From Williamsia muralis (lineage in GTDB: Bacteria > Actinomycetota > Actinomycetes > Mycobacteriales > Mycobacteriaceae), in contig NZ_PEBD01000012.1 of NCBI RefSeq assembly GCF_002735905.1, positions 186,001 to 250,000 on the forward strand: DNA of 64,000 nucleotides. The letters are read 5' to 3'. Each line of letters starts with the position of its first letter. Position 1 is the stretch's first letter. Made by a program: the position numbers and the translations under genes. The notes below the pieces were generated by a model. It was not told the DNA's origin. It did not search any database and saw nothing but the letters and a program-made list of their open reading frames with translations. Below are positions 1-8,902 of the stretch, piece by piece.

Positions 1-501
1 GGTCCCGCCCGCGAAATCCGTTGCAGCCAGCCCTTGTTGGCTCTTGGTACTGAGCCTGCCATCCGTGCGGACCCCTTCGTGCGACGGGTGCGACTGGATG
101 AGATCGACGCATACCTACCCGCCGCGGTCGAGATGTTCGTGGGAGAGGTGGGGATCGACCCCTGCGCGGGAGACGGTGGACGGTCCTACCGCCGCCGTAT
201 CGCAGGCCTGATCAACGCAGGTCGTGCATACGCGAAGTTCGAACGCGGCGAAGTCGTCTTCAAGGCCGAGGTCGGTGCGATGTCGCGGCGGGTCGGACAG
301 ATCCAAGGTGTGTGGGTTGCCCCGCACCGTCGGGGCACTGGCCTCGGTTCTGCGGGTACCGCGGCCGTTGTCGAAGCCATCGTGGCTGCCGGTCGTACCG
401 CCAGCCTGTACGTCAACTCGTTCAACACGCCTGCGCGCGAGGCATACCGGAGAGTCGGCATGCACGAGGTGGGTACGTTCGCGACCGTGTTGGTGGACTG
501 A
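1..501 (+). CDS. GNAT family N-acetyltransferase, 5'-truncated by window edge
   Basis: The frame is open from base 1 to the stop at 499-501, so only the C-terminal ~166 residues are present and the true start lies outside the window. The acetyl-CoA-binding signature is visible as GVWVAPHRRGTGLGSAG (an R/Q-x-x-G-x-G/A type loop), followed by the family's late strand and a Y-x-R-x-G-M segment (AREAYRRVGMHEVG) typical of GNAT C-termini. In mycobacteria a GNAT with an N-terminal DUF4081 domain lies just upstream of the penicillin-binding lipoprotein gene, and the order here is the same. The substrate cannot be told from sequence. Confidence 0.85.
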   Translation, partial: GPAREIRCSQPLLALGTEPAIRADPFVRRVRLDEIDAYLPAAVEMFVGEVGIDPCAGDGGRSYRRRIAGLINAGRAYAKFERGEVVFKAEVGAMSRRVGQIQGVWVAPHRRGTGLGSAGTAAVVEAIVAAGRTASLYVNSFNTPAREAYRRVGMHEVGTFATVLVD

Positions 502-582
502 TTGACCGCAATCGGGTGGGATCGCTCCTGCTTCGCCTGCGTGGCAACCGGGTTGCAGTGCCGCGCGCAAATACGATGACCG

Positions 583-2400
583 GTGATGATCCGATCAATT
601 CACCTGTGGCCCGTTCGACTCCTCGGGATCGCCCTCGTGGTGGTCATCGGGGTCGCGTCGGCAGGTTGTGCCGGTGATGACAACGGACCGGGCGCTGCAG
701 CGCAACGATTCCTGAATGCTTTCGCCGATCACGACGGCAGTCGCGCCGGAGCCCTGACCGATGATCCCGTGTCGGCGACGTCTGCGATCGACGCGACCTG
801 GAAGGGCCTGTCCGCCACCGAGATGTCGGCCGACACAGGGCAGGTGAAGGTCACCGGGGACACGGCCACGGTCGCAACCGACTACACGTGGGAACTGCCG
901 GGCGGGCGCACCTGGGAGTACCGGGCCACCGTGCAGATGTCCCGCAGTGACGCGGGCTGGCAGGTTCGCTGGGTGCCGTCGAACGTTCATCCGAAACTCG
1001 GTGGGAACCAGACGATGCAGCTGCGGACGCTCGAGGCCCAGCGTGCGGCGGTCCGCGAGAGCGACGGCACCAACGTGCTGGTACCGGGCACTGTGTACGA
1101 CGTCCGGTTCGATGCCGCGGTGGCCGCGGATTCCGGCGCGGTCGTGTCCACCGCGACGGCACTGGCGACTGTTTTAGGTCGGTTTGCTCCGATGTCCGCG
1201 CAGGCCATCGCCGAGCAGGCGACTGGACTGGGTGGCGAGTACTCGGTGATCACGCTCGGTCAGCGTGACTTTGACCAGGTCCGTGACCAGCTCGCAGGTC
1301 TGCCCGGGGTGTCGACGGTCGACCAGGCGGATCTCGTCCCCTCTGATCCGAAGTTCGCCCCGGCGCTGCTCACCCAGGTGAAGAAAGAAGTGTCCAAGGA
1401 TCTCGAGGGCAAGGCCGGCTGGCGCGTGGTGTCGGTCAACCCGAACGGACTCGATGCCGATGTGCTGGCCGAGACCGCCCCTGCCCCGGCTCCGTCGGTG
1501 CAGATCAGCTTGTCCCGCGAAGTGCAGGAAGCGGCGCAGCGCGCGGTGGACCAACGCACAGATTTCCAGGTGGCCATGGTCGCCATCCAGCCGTCCACCG
1601 GGCGCATTCTTGCGATCGCCCAGAACGATCTGGCCGACCGAGACGGCCAGATCGCGACCATCGGCCTCTATCCGCCCGGCTCGACCTTCAAGGTGGTCAC
1701 CTCCGCAGCTGCGATCAGCACCGGGCTGGCCCAGCCATCGACCATGGTCGGGTGCCCCAGTGAGGTCACCATCGGCGAACGCAGCGTCCCGAACTACAAC
1801 GGTTTCGGACTCGGCACGGTCCCGATGCAAACCGCTTTCGCCCGGTCGTGCAACACCACCTTCGCCAAACTGGCGAGCGAGATGGGCCCCTCCGATCTGA
1901 CGCGGACCGCCGCATCTCTCGGTATCGGTCCCGAGTATCACGTGGTCGGCCTGCCGACGGAGAGCGGGTCGGTCCCGATCGCACCCGAACTGGTGCAGCG
2001 CACGGAAGACGGGTTCGGCCAGGGCAAGGTGCTGACCAGCCCGTTCGGCCTGGCGATGGTGGCGGCCACGGTGGCACGCGGGTCGACACCTGTCCCGTCG
2101 CTGATCGTCGGTCGGGACACCACCATTTCAGGGCCTCACCCGGACATGGACCCGGCCGTGGTCACGAAGTTGCGCCCGATGATGCGCGAGGTGATCTCGT
2201 CCGGCACCGCGTTGCGCATGCAGGATCTCGGTGAGGTGTTCGGCAAGACCGGTGAAGCCGAGGTCGCGGCGGGTTCGCACGCCTGGTTCGCCGGCTACCG
2301 CGGTGACCTGGCCTGGGCGACGTTGGTGGTGCTCGGCGGCAGCTCGGACAACGCGGTGGCCGTCACGCACGAGTTCCTGGCGGCACTGCAGCCGCGCTGA
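583..2400 (+). CDS. Penicillin-binding lipoprotein (class B-like transpeptidase)
   Basis: About 605 residues, matching the length of the mycobacterial penicillin-binding lipoprotein Rv2864c. The N-terminus is a lipoprotein signal: a hydrophobic run then VASAGC, with Cys29 as the lipidation site. An NTF2-like MecA-N type domain follows (about residues 35-150). The transpeptidase motifs are all present: SxxK as STFK (Ser367 nucleophile), SxN as SCN (422-424) and KTG (555-557). It should cross-link peptidoglycan on the outer face of the membrane. The start is GTG 583, or ATG 586 directly after it. A TACGAT box at 572-577 ends 5 nt before GTG 583, so the mRNA may be leaderless. Confidence 0.92.
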   Translation: MMIRSIHLWPVRLLGIALVVVIGVASAGCAGDDNGPGAAAQRFLNAFADHDGSRAGALTDDPVSATSAIDATWKGLSATEMSADTGQVKVTGDTATVATDYTWELPGGRTWEYRATVQMSRSDAGWQVRWVPSNVHPKLGGNQTMQLRTLEAQRAAVRESDGTNVLVPGTVYDVRFDAAVAADSGAVVSTATALATVLGRFAPMSAQAIAEQATGLGGEYSVITLGQRDFDQVRDQLAGLPGVSTVDQADLVPSDPKFAPALLTQVKKEVSKDLEGKAGWRVVSVNPNGLDADVLAETAPAPAPSVQISLSREVQEAAQRAVDQRTDFQVAMVAIQPSTGRILAIAQNDLADRDGQIATIGLYPPGSTFKVVTSAAAISTGLAQPSTMVGCPSEVTIGERSVPNYNGFGLGTVPMQTAFARSCNTTFAKLASEMGPSDLTRTAASLGIGPEYHVVGLPTESGSVPIAPELVQRTEDGFGQGKVLTSPFGLAMVAATVARGSTPVPSLIVGRDTTISGPHPDMDPAVVTKLRPMMREVISSGTALRMQDLGEVFGKTGEAEVAAGSHAWFAGYRGDLAWATLVVLGGSSDNAVAVTHEFLAALQPR

Positions 2401-2513
2401 CGGGCTCGAGCTGGTCGGGGGCGGTAGTGAGCTTTGTAAAAGACATCCTGCCAATATTTTTTGCCGATTCCGGCACGGGGTGGAACCAAAACTGAGAAGC
2501 TCTCGTCAGATTC

Positions 2514-3377
2514 TTAATCGGATCGGCGGGGCACTGGAGGGGGGTACCCCGCCGATCCGTTTGTGGGATCCGAGATGGTTCGATCTGGGGCAGTTCTGTC
2601 CGGGACCACGAGGAACTGGCCGGTGTCCGGGTGGATCCATGTCAGCACCGGATGTTCGTAGACGTCGCTGAGCAGCTCGGCCGTCATCACCTCGCGTGTC
2701 GGCCCGGCGGCCACCATCGTGCCGCCCTTCATCACCAGCGCCCGGTCAGCATATGCCGCCGCAAGTGACAGATCGTGCACCACGATCAGGACCGCGCCGC
2801 CGTCATCGCGCCGTTCGCTCAGTATCGTCAGCAAACGTTCCTGGTGATGGATGTCCAAGGCCGCGGTCGGTTCGTCGAGCATCAAGATCGGTGTCTGCTG
2901 AGCCAGTGCGCGAGCCAACGCAACCCGGGCCTGCTGCCCACCGGACAGTTGGCTGAATGGCCGATGACGCACCTGCAGCAGGTCGCATTGCGTCAGGGCC
3001 GCTTCCACCACTGCCGCGGACTGTGCCGCCCGTTCGGTCCTGGACCACGGAAAACGGCCCATCTCCACCACTTCGTGCACCAGGAATGGGTTGTCTTCCC
3101 GGTGCGACTGCGTCACCAGGGCTCGCCGTCGCGCCAGCTCGACGGGGGACAGTGACCCGAGGTCAGCCCCCGCAACGGTGACCGACCCTGCGGCAAGGGG
3201 ACGCAGACCCGCCAGGCCCGACAGCAGTGTCGACTTCCCGCAGCCGTTCGGGCCCACCAGCGCAACGATCTCGGCCGTGCCGAGTTCGAGGTTCACATCG
3301 GTCACGATGGGGCGGCCTCCGATGGCGACGTGCACGTCGCGTGCGACGAGAGCTTGCCCGGGCGTCGACTCCGTCAC
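2514..3377 (-). CDS. Iron/heme ABC transporter ATP-binding protein (HmuV/FecE type)
   Basis: A 287-residue ABC ATPase with Walker A GPNGCGKST at residues 42-50, signature LSGGQ, Walker B LMLDEP and the H-loop in VIVVHDLS. The closest family is FecE/HmuV, the ATPases of iron-siderophore and heme importers. It is the last gene of a three-gene set: its GTG start overlaps the permease stop as GTGA, implying translational coupling. The C-terminus after about residue 255 is a Pro/Thr-rich tail with no domain. Heme rather than siderophore as cargo is inferred from the binding protein and is not certain. Confidence 0.9.
   Translation of the reverse strand: MTESTPGQALVARDVHVAIGGRPIVTDVNLELGTAEIVALVGPNGCGKSTLLSGLAGLRPLAAGSVTVAGADLGSLSPVELARRRALVTQSHREDNPFLVHEVVEMGRFPWSRTERAAQSAAVVEAALTQCDLLQVRHRPFSQLSGGQQARVALARALAQQTPILMLDEPTAALDIHHQERLLTILSERRDDGGAVLIVVHDLSLAAAYADRALVMKGGTMVAAGPTREVMTAELLSDVYEHPVLTWIHPDTGQFLVVPDRTAPDRTISDPTNGSAGYPPPVPRRSD
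2519..2559. terminator. GC-rich hairpin between convergent genes
   Basis: A perfect 13-bp inverted repeat (2519-2531 with 2547-2559, CGGATCGGCGGGG and its complement) separated by 15 nt. It lies 118 nt after the penicillin-binding protein stop and inside the last codons of the convergent ABC ATPase gene. No U-run follows on either strand, so it is at best an actinobacterial I-shaped terminator. Confidence 0.45.
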
Positions 3378-4456
3378 CAGCCGACTCCGGTGTGACGGCT
3401 GCGACGCAGCAGGAGGAAGAACACAGGGCCACCGATCAGGGACGTGAGCATCCCCAGCGGAAGGTCGGCGCCGGTCATCAGTGTCCGGGCGCCCAGATCA
3501 GCGGCGCACACGACGATCGCCCCGCCGATGACGCTTGCGGGAAGCAGGATCACGTGCCGCGGCCCGACGACCAACCGCATCAGGTGGGGGACAACCAATC
3601 CGACGAACATGACGATGCCGGTGAAAGCGACGGCAGCAGCGGTGAGCACCGCGACCAGCAGGATGGCAATGCGCCGAACCGTCTCCACCCTGACGCCCAG
3701 GGCGGCAGCCTGAATCTCGCCCAGCGACAACAGGTCCAGCCGTCGGACCAGCAGCAGGCTCACGGCGATGGCCGCAGTCGCCACCGGCAGCACCACCCAC
3801 ACCGGACTCCAACCGACACCTTGGAGCGACCCCAGCTGCCAGAAGACGATCTGTTCGCGGTCGTTGGTGTCCGCGAGGAAGGTCAGGAAGGCAATGATGC
3901 CCGAGGCGAACGCGTTGACGGCAATGCCGATGAGTATCAACATGATCGGCGACGACGATCCATCTCGCATCGACAGGGTGTAGACCACGGCCACCGTGAT
4001 CAGTGCGCTGATGAAGGCGGCGCCGGCCAGCCCCCACACACTCGCCCAGATCCCGCCCGACACGATGGCCAGGCAGGCGCCGACCGCGGCCCCGGCCGAC
4101 ACCCCGATGACACCGGGCTCGGCGAGTGGGTTGGCCAGGACGCCCTGGAGCAGACAGCCTGCGCAAGCGAGTGTCGCCCCGACGAGCAGACCCATCACGA
4201 TGCGGGGAAACCGTACGGTCCACAAGGTTTCTTCCCCATTGGGGGAGCTCGGCATCGGCCCGATGTCCAGGCCCAGGTGATGCATCACCGAGCCGAACAC
4301 CTCGGCAGGCGGGATGTACACCTGGCCACTGGCAGCCGACCACCCGACCAAGACGACAAGCACCGCCAGCATGAGGGCGATCACGAGGGCATTGCGGGAG
4401 AGAGCAACCCGTCTTGCGCTGCCGACTGTCGGGATCTGCTCGCGAAGTGCCTTCAC
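3374..4456 (-). CDS. Iron/heme ABC transporter permease (FecCD family)
   Basis: 360 residues with about ten hydrophobic membrane segments, typical of FecCD/BtuC permeases. Recognisable family segments include RFPRIVMGLLVGATLACAGCLLQGVLANPLAEPGVIG near residues 85-120 and GFVGLVVPHLMRL-like sequence (MFVGLVVPHLMRLVVGPRH) in the second half. It forms the membrane channel of the importer encoded with the neighbouring ATPase and lipoprotein. Start GTG 4456 overlaps the upstream TGA as GTGA and the stop overlaps the ATPase start in the same way, so the three genes are one coupled transcription unit. Confidence 0.92.
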   Translation of the reverse strand: MKALREQIPTVGSARRVALSRNALVIALMLAVLVVLVGWSAASGQVYIPPAEVFGSVMHHLGLDIGPMPSSPNGEETLWTVRFPRIVMGLLVGATLACAGCLLQGVLANPLAEPGVIGVSAGAAVGACLAIVSGGIWASVWGLAGAAFISALITVAVVYTLSMRDGSSSPIMLILIGIAVNAFASGIIAFLTFLADTNDREQIVFWQLGSLQGVGWSPVWVVLPVATAAIAVSLLLVRRLDLLSLGEIQAAALGVRVETVRRIAILLVAVLTAAAVAFTGIVMFVGLVVPHLMRLVVGPRHVILLPASVIGGAIVVCAADLGARTLMTGADLPLGMLTSLIGGPVFFLLLRRSRHTGVGW

Positions 4457-5505
4457 ACGTAGATCGCTTCGGCCAGTGCCGCGAGCACCCGCCCGGTGTC
4501 GGGGCCGAAGGTGAGGATCTCGGCCTGGTCCATCTGCACCACACGCCGATTGCGCCCCGCGTCGGTCTGGGCCAGGCCTGGCAACTGCAGCACCTTGTCG
4601 ATTCCGCCGACCGATTCCGCTCCTTGCGTCATCACCAGGATGACCGCGGGATCGGCGTTGATCATCGCCTCCGCGTCGACGGTGGTGAACGAGGAGGTCA
4701 ACCCGGCCGCGGTTCCGGCGTCGACACCACCGATCGCCTCGATCAGATCGTCGGCGCCCGAGCCGGGTCCTGCCAGGAGCTTGAACCTCTCACCGCGCAG
4801 GTACAGAAACGCCATCTTCGACCCACGCGCCCGTTCGGGCACCGATGCCCGTGCCGCCTCGATCTCCGCGTCGGTGCGGGCGGCGAGGGCCCGGCCCTGA
4901 TCGGGCACGCCCAGCGCTCCGGCGACCGCCGTGATGAGCGGGCCGGTCGAGGCGATGGTGCGGTCCTTGGCGAACACCACGACCGTGATCCCCGCAGAGC
5001 GCAGTTGATCGATGGTCCCCGGCGGATTCACCGACTCGTCGATGAGCACCACGCTGGGATCGGCGGCCAGGACCGCTTCGATGTTCACCGAGTGCCCACT
5101 GTCGGTGATCAGAGGAAGCTGTCCCGCCTCGGGGATCACGGTGGACCGGTCACGTGCGACCACACGTTCACCCAGCCCGAGGGAGAACACGATGTTCGCC
5201 AGGGTGCCCGAGCGATCGATAGCGATGATGCGGCTAGCGTCGGCGACCGTGACCCGTCCGCCGCCCACCGAATTCACGGTCACCGGCAACACCGGGACGG
5301 GATTGTCGGCAATCGGCTCGACGTCCGGGCCCTCCAACGCGGCGGTCTGCGGACCGGACCGCAAGATGTTGTCCTGCGCCGTCGAACTGTTCGCCGAGTC
5401 GGTGATCGGCGCGGTGGAACAAGCTCCCATCAGCACGCCGACGACCATGATCAGCGCGGCGACGACCGGCACAGTTCTTCCACCGGAAGACCGGTTGTTC
5501 ACCAT
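4453..5505 (-). CDS. Heme/iron ABC transporter substrate-binding lipoprotein (HmuT type)
   Basis: A periplasmic-binding-protein-2 family lipoprotein, about 350 residues. The signal peptide ends in LMGAC. Family landmarks are SRIIAIDRSGTLANIVFSLGLGERVV and VLAADPSVVLIDE, typical of HmuT/BtuF-like proteins. The frame extends to a GTG at 5526, but ATG 5505 is preferred: GGATGGAG sits 7-8 nt upstream of it and the upstream candidate falls inside the predicted iron box. It captures heme or ferric siderophore for the adjacent permease and ATPase. The neighbours contain no other heme-utilisation genes, so the ligand stays open. Confidence 0.85.
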   Translation of the reverse strand: MVNNRSSGGRTVPVVAALIMVVGVLMGACSTAPITDSANSSTAQDNILRSGPQTAALEGPDVEPIADNPVPVLPVTVNSVGGGRVTVADASRIIAIDRSGTLANIVFSLGLGERVVARDRSTVIPEAGQLPLITDSGHSVNIEAVLAADPSVVLIDESVNPPGTIDQLRSAGITVVVFAKDRTIASTGPLITAVAGALGVPDQGRALAARTDAEIEAARASVPERARGSKMAFLYLRGERFKLLAGPGSGADDLIEAIGGVDAGTAAGLTSSFTTVDAEAMINADPAVILVMTQGAESVGGIDKVLQLPGLAQTDAGRNRRVVQMDQAEILTFGPDTGRVLAALAEAIYV

Positions 5506-5525
5506 CGTCGCACTCCATCCCAGCA

Positions 5526-5544
5526 CAGTGTGAGCCTTACCTTA
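5526..5544 (-). promoter_or_regulatory. Probable DtxR/IdeR iron box upstream of the ABC importer
   Basis: On the minus strand the 19-mer TAAGGTAAGGCTCACACTG matches the IdeR consensus TWAGGTWAGSCTWACCTWA at about 13 positions, best in the left half and centre. It lies 21 bp upstream of the preferred ATG and overlaps a possible -10 (TAAGGT). The flank (CTAAGTAAGGTAAGG) repeats the half-site, as in tandem DtxR sites. Iron repression is inferred from known biology of DtxR/IdeR. Confidence 0.55.
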
Positions 5545-5600
5545 CTTAGGGCGACACGGCTGTAATCGTGCGGGGGACAGCCTCGGGCTAGGCTGGATAC

Positions 5601-6464
5601 ATGCCAGTTCGTGCCGCCCTGACCCCCGGCGAGATCTCGCCCACCCTGTCCGTACCATCGTTCATCCCGCGCCCCGAGTACGTGTGGAAGTCGACGGTGA
5701 ACGAAGGTCACGAGCCGTGGGTTCAGACACCCGAGACGATCGAAAAGATGCGGGTCGCGAGCAAGATCGCGGCCAACGCTCTGGCCGAGGCGGGTAAAGC
5801 GGTGGCACCCGGGGTCACCACGGATGAGCTGGACCGGATCGCCCACGCGTACATGATCGACCACGGTGCGTACCCTTCGACGCTGGGATACAAGGGTTTT
5901 CCCAAGTCGTGCTGCACCTCGCTCAACGAGGTGATCTGCCATGGGATCCCGGACTCGACCGTCATCGAGGACGGCGACATCGTCAACATCGACGTCACGG
6001 CATACATCGACGGGGTGCACGGCGACACCAATGCCACCTTCTTCGCCGGCGATGTCGCTCCAGAGGTGGTCGATCTCGTCGACCGCACCCGCGAGGCGAC
6101 GAACAGGGCGATCAAGGCAGTGCGTCCGGGCCGGGAACTGAACGTGATCGGGCGGGTCATCGAATCGTACGCAAACCGCTTCGGCTACAACGTGGTCCGC
6201 GACTTCACCGGCCACGGGATCGGTGAGACGTTCCACAACGGTCTGGTGATCCTGCATTACGACCAGCCCAACGTCGAGACGCTGATCGAACCAGGCATGG
6301 TGTTCACCATCGAGCCGATGATCAATCTCGGCACCCTCGAATACGAGATCTGGGACGACGGCTGGACCGTCGCCACGGCAGACCGCAAATGGACCGCGCA
6401 GTTCGAGCACACCCTGGTGGTCACCGACACCGGCGCGGAGATCTTGACCCTGCCGGACGCCTGA
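5601..6464 (+). CDS. map: Methionine aminopeptidase type I, MapB/MetAP1c type
   Basis: 287 residues; it removes the initiator methionine from nascent proteins in the cytosol. All five dinuclear-metal ligands are visible: Asp131 (VNIDV), Asp142 (GDTN), His205 (FTGHGIG), Glu238 (TIEP) and Glu269 (QFEH), with catalytic His114. The ~40-residue N-terminal extension rich in prolines (IPRPEY) is the SH3-binding-motif extension known from actinobacterial MetAP1c. A TAGGCT box ends 6 nt before ATG 5601 with no Shine-Dalgarno, consistent with a leaderless start. It is divergent from the iron importer and 26 nt upstream of cobQ. Confidence 0.97.
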   Translation: MPVRAALTPGEISPTLSVPSFIPRPEYVWKSTVNEGHEPWVQTPETIEKMRVASKIAANALAEAGKAVAPGVTTDELDRIAHAYMIDHGAYPSTLGYKGFPKSCCTSLNEVICHGIPDSTVIEDGDIVNIDVTAYIDGVHGDTNATFFAGDVAPEVVDLVDRTREATNRAIKAVRPGRELNVIGRVIESYANRFGYNVVRDFTGHGIGETFHNGLVILHYDQPNVETLIEPGMVFTIEPMINLGTLEYEIWDDGWTVATADRKWTAQFEHTLVVTDTGAEILTLPDA

Positions 6465-6490
6465 CCTGTGGCGCACCCAGACCTTCGTCG

Positions 6491-8008
6491 ATGAAAGGCG
6501 CCCTGCTGGTCGCGGGCACCAGTTCCGACGCCGGTAAGAGTCTGATCGTCGCCGGGCTGTGTCGTGCGCTTCATCGTTCGGGTGTGTCGGTGGCGCCGTT
6601 CAAGGCGCAGAACATGTCGAACAACTCGGTCGTCACACTCGACGGGGGTGAGATCGGGCGAGCACAGGCAATGCAGGCCGCGGCCTGCGGGCTGGCGCCG
6701 TCGGTGCGTTTCAACCCGGTCCTGCTCAAGCCCGGAAGCGACCGGCGCTCGCAGGTTGTGGTCCGTGGACAGGCAGACGGGTTCGTCGGTGCCGTGGACT
6801 ACCACAGTCGCAGAGCGGCTCTGGCCGGTGTCGTGGGGGACGAATTGCGTTCACTGCGCGACGATTTCGATGTCGTGATCTGTGAGGGTGCGGGGTCGCC
6901 CGCCGAAATCAACCTCCGTGCGTCCGACATCGCGAACATGGGTCTCGCGGAGATGGGCGATTTGCCGGTGATCGTGGTCGGCGACATCGATCGCGGTGGT
7001 GTGCTGGCTCATCTGCTCGGAACGCTGGCGTCGCTCGGGGCAGCCGACCAGGCGCGCATCGCAGGGTTTGTGGTCAACAAGTTCCGCGGCGACCGATCGA
7101 TATTGGAGCCGGGTCTCGAGCAACTCCACGCCCTCACTGGCCGGCCGACCATCGGCGTGATCCCGTTCGCGGAGGGTCTGTGGCTCGACGCCGAGGACTC
7201 GCTTGCCAGCGTGGTCGGGCACCCCGTGGGGCGATCTGCTCCGGCTGTGGGTACGGACCGGTTGTCGGTGGCGGCGATACGCCTGCCCCGGATATCCAAC
7301 TCCACCGACGTCGAGGCGCTGGCGTGCGAGCCGGGAGTCGACGTGCGCTGGGTGGACGACGCTGCGAGCGTAGCCGTGGCCGATCTGGTGGTGATCCCCG
7401 GCAGCAAGGCAACGGTGTCTGATCTGAAGTGGTTGCGTGCCAAAGGAATCGACTCGGCGTTGATCGCCCGCGCCAGAACCGGACGGCCCGTCCTGGGGAT
7501 CTGCGGCGGCTATCAGATGCTCGGCAGATCGATCACCGACGACGTGGAAGGTCACGTGGGAGAAGTCGCGGGCCTGGGGATCCTCGCCCTCGACGTCGTC
7601 TTCGGCGAGCACAAGGTGCTCCGGCAGGTGAACGGCACGGCATGGGGACATCCGGTGACCGGGTATGAGATCCACCACGGGCGGGTGGTCGCTTCCGGAG
7701 ATGACGGACTGCTGATCGATGCGGAGGCGGGCGGCGAGGGCAGTGTGCGCGGAGCTGTTGTGGGCACCCACTGGCACGGGTTGCTGGCATCGGACGGATT
7801 CCGTCGTGACTATCTCCGCCAGGTCGCCGGCCACGTCGGACGCTCCGGGTTCGTGGCCGGGGAGGTGTCGTTCGAACAGGCGAGGATGTCGCAGCTCGAT
7901 CTGATCGCCGACCTGGTGGAAACCGAACTGGACATGGACTTCATCGCCGACGTGGTCACCGCTGGGCCCAAGCCGGGGCTGCCGACGCTCACGGCCACAC
8001 TGAGTTGA
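6491..8008 (+). CDS. cobQ: Cobyric acid synthase (adenosylcobyrate amidotransferase)
   Basis: 505 residues when started at ATG 6491 ([17 protein letters not shown]); the frame runs further upstream, but that part overlaps map and lacks homology features. It amidates cobyrinic acid a,c-diamide side chains with glutamine and ATP in cobalamin synthesis. N-terminal P-loop GTSSDAGKS (residues 8-16); [26 protein letters not shown] is the family core. The C-terminal type-1 glutamine amidotransferase domain carries nucleophile Cys338 (GICGGYQ) and His429 (THWHG). The rest of the corrinoid genes lie 5.5 kb downstream (13.5-18.9 kb), separated by redox and central-metabolism genes. Confidence 0.95.
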   Translation: MKGALLVAGTSSDAGKSLIVAGLCRALHRSGVSVAPFKAQNMSNNSVVTLDGGEIGRAQAMQAAACGLAPSVRFNPVLLKPGSDRRSQVVVRGQADGFVGAVDYHSRRAALAGVVGDELRSLRDDFDVVICEGAGSPAEINLRASDIANMGLAEMGDLPVIVVGDIDRGGVLAHLLGTLASLGAADQARIAGFVVNKFRGDRSILEPGLEQLHALTGRPTIGVIPFAEGLWLDAEDSLASVVGHPVGRSAPAVGTDRLSVAAIRLPRISNSTDVEALACEPGVDVRWVDDAASVAVADLVVIPGSKATVSDLKWLRAKGIDSALIARARTGRPVLGICGGYQMLGRSITDDVEGHVGEVAGLGILALDVVFGEHKVLRQVNGTAWGHPVTGYEIHHGRVVASGDDGLLIDAEAGGEGSVRGAVVGTHWHGLLASDGFRRDYLRQVAGHVGRSGFVAGEVSFEQARMSQLDLIADLVETELDMDFIADVVTAGPKPGLPTLTATLS

Positions 8009-8043
8009 CCCGATCGTCGTACCCGGACACGTAGGCTGACCGG

Positions 8044-8865
8044 GTGAGTATCGAACACCGCACCCTCACCGTGGGCGACCTGCAGTTCGACGTCAGAATC
8101 GGTGGGCCGGACAAGGCGCCGTCAGTACTGTTGCTGCACGGATTTCCCACCACCGGAGCCTGTTTCGACGGCGTCGTCGGACGGCTGCACGATTCGGGCC
8201 TGCGCACCATCGTTCCGGACCAGCGCGGCTACAGCCCCCGAGCCCGGCCCGCCGATGTCGCAGCATACGAACTGCGGCACCTGGCCGCCGACGCCATCGG
8301 CATCCTCGACGCCCTGGGCATCGGGTACACGATGGTGGTGGGACACGACTTCGGGTCGCTCGTGGCGTGGCATCTGGCCGGACACCACCCGGATCGGGTG
8401 ACCGGGCTCGTCGCGGTCAGCGTGGGCCATCCATCGGCGATCTCGACGTCCCTGGCCGCGAGCGATCAGCGTGAACGGTCGTCGTACATCCTCGACTTCG
8501 TCAAGCCCGACGCCGAGGAGACCATGCTCGCCGACGATGCGAAAATGCTGCGAGAGCTGGTTCCCGACGACAGCGTGCTGCCGCTCACCGAGCGTCCGGC
8601 ACTGACAGCGGCGCTGAACTGGTACCGCGCGAACTTCACCGGCGACATCAAGGCGCACCTGTCGTGCCCGCCGATCGAAGCCCCCACGACGATGCTCTGG
8701 GGCGACCAGGATTTCGCGCTGGGGCGCGAGCAGGCAGAGGGGAGTGGACGATACGTCTACTCCGACTACCGGTTCGCTGCCCTCGAAGGCGTCGATCACT
8801 GGGTGCCCCAGAACGCGGCGGCTGCGCTCGCGAGCGAGGTCGCGTTGCGTTCAGCCGTGTGGTGA
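8044..8865 (+). CDS. Alpha/beta hydrolase, epoxide hydrolase-like
   Basis: 273 residues. It has the oxyanion motif HGFP, the nucleophile elbow GHDFGS (Asp nucleophile), a cap-domain Tyr in the NWYRANF segment typical of epoxide hydrolases, and the C-terminal catalytic His in GVDHWVP. The pattern fits epoxide hydrolase or haloalkane dehalogenase-like enzymes; the substrate is unknown. GTG 8044 is preceded by TAGGCT at 8032-8037 (6-nt spacing) and no Shine-Dalgarno, so its mRNA is probably leaderless. It is convergent with the mycothione reductase gene. Confidence 0.85.
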   Translation: MSIEHRTLTVGDLQFDVRIGGPDKAPSVLLLHGFPTTGACFDGVVGRLHDSGLRTIVPDQRGYSPRARPADVAAYELRHLAADAIGILDALGIGYTMVVGHDFGSLVAWHLAGHHPDRVTGLVAVSVGHPSAISTSLAASDQRERSSYILDFVKPDAEETMLADDAKMLRELVPDDSVLPLTERPALTAALNWYRANFTGDIKAHLSCPPIEAPTTMLWGDQDFALGREQAEGSGRYVYSDYRFAALEGVDHWVPQNAAAALASEVALRSAVW

Positions 8866-8880
8866 TCTTCCCTGTGCGGT

Positions 8881-8899
8881 GACCGGCCCAGGCCCGGTC
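8881..8899. terminator. Short GC hairpin between convergent genes
   Basis: GACCGG (8881-8886) pairs with CCGGTC (8894-8899); two more pairs form with one bulged C. It sits in the 37-nt gap between the hydrolase stop and the mycothione reductase stop, so it could end both transcripts. There is no U-tract. Confidence 0.35.
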
Positions 8900-8902
8900 C
8901 CC

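Noticed and set aside
3227-4462. 411-codon plus-strand frame
   Set aside because: Antisense to the iron/heme permease and ATPase; very high Asp/Gln/His/Arg content typical of shadow frames.
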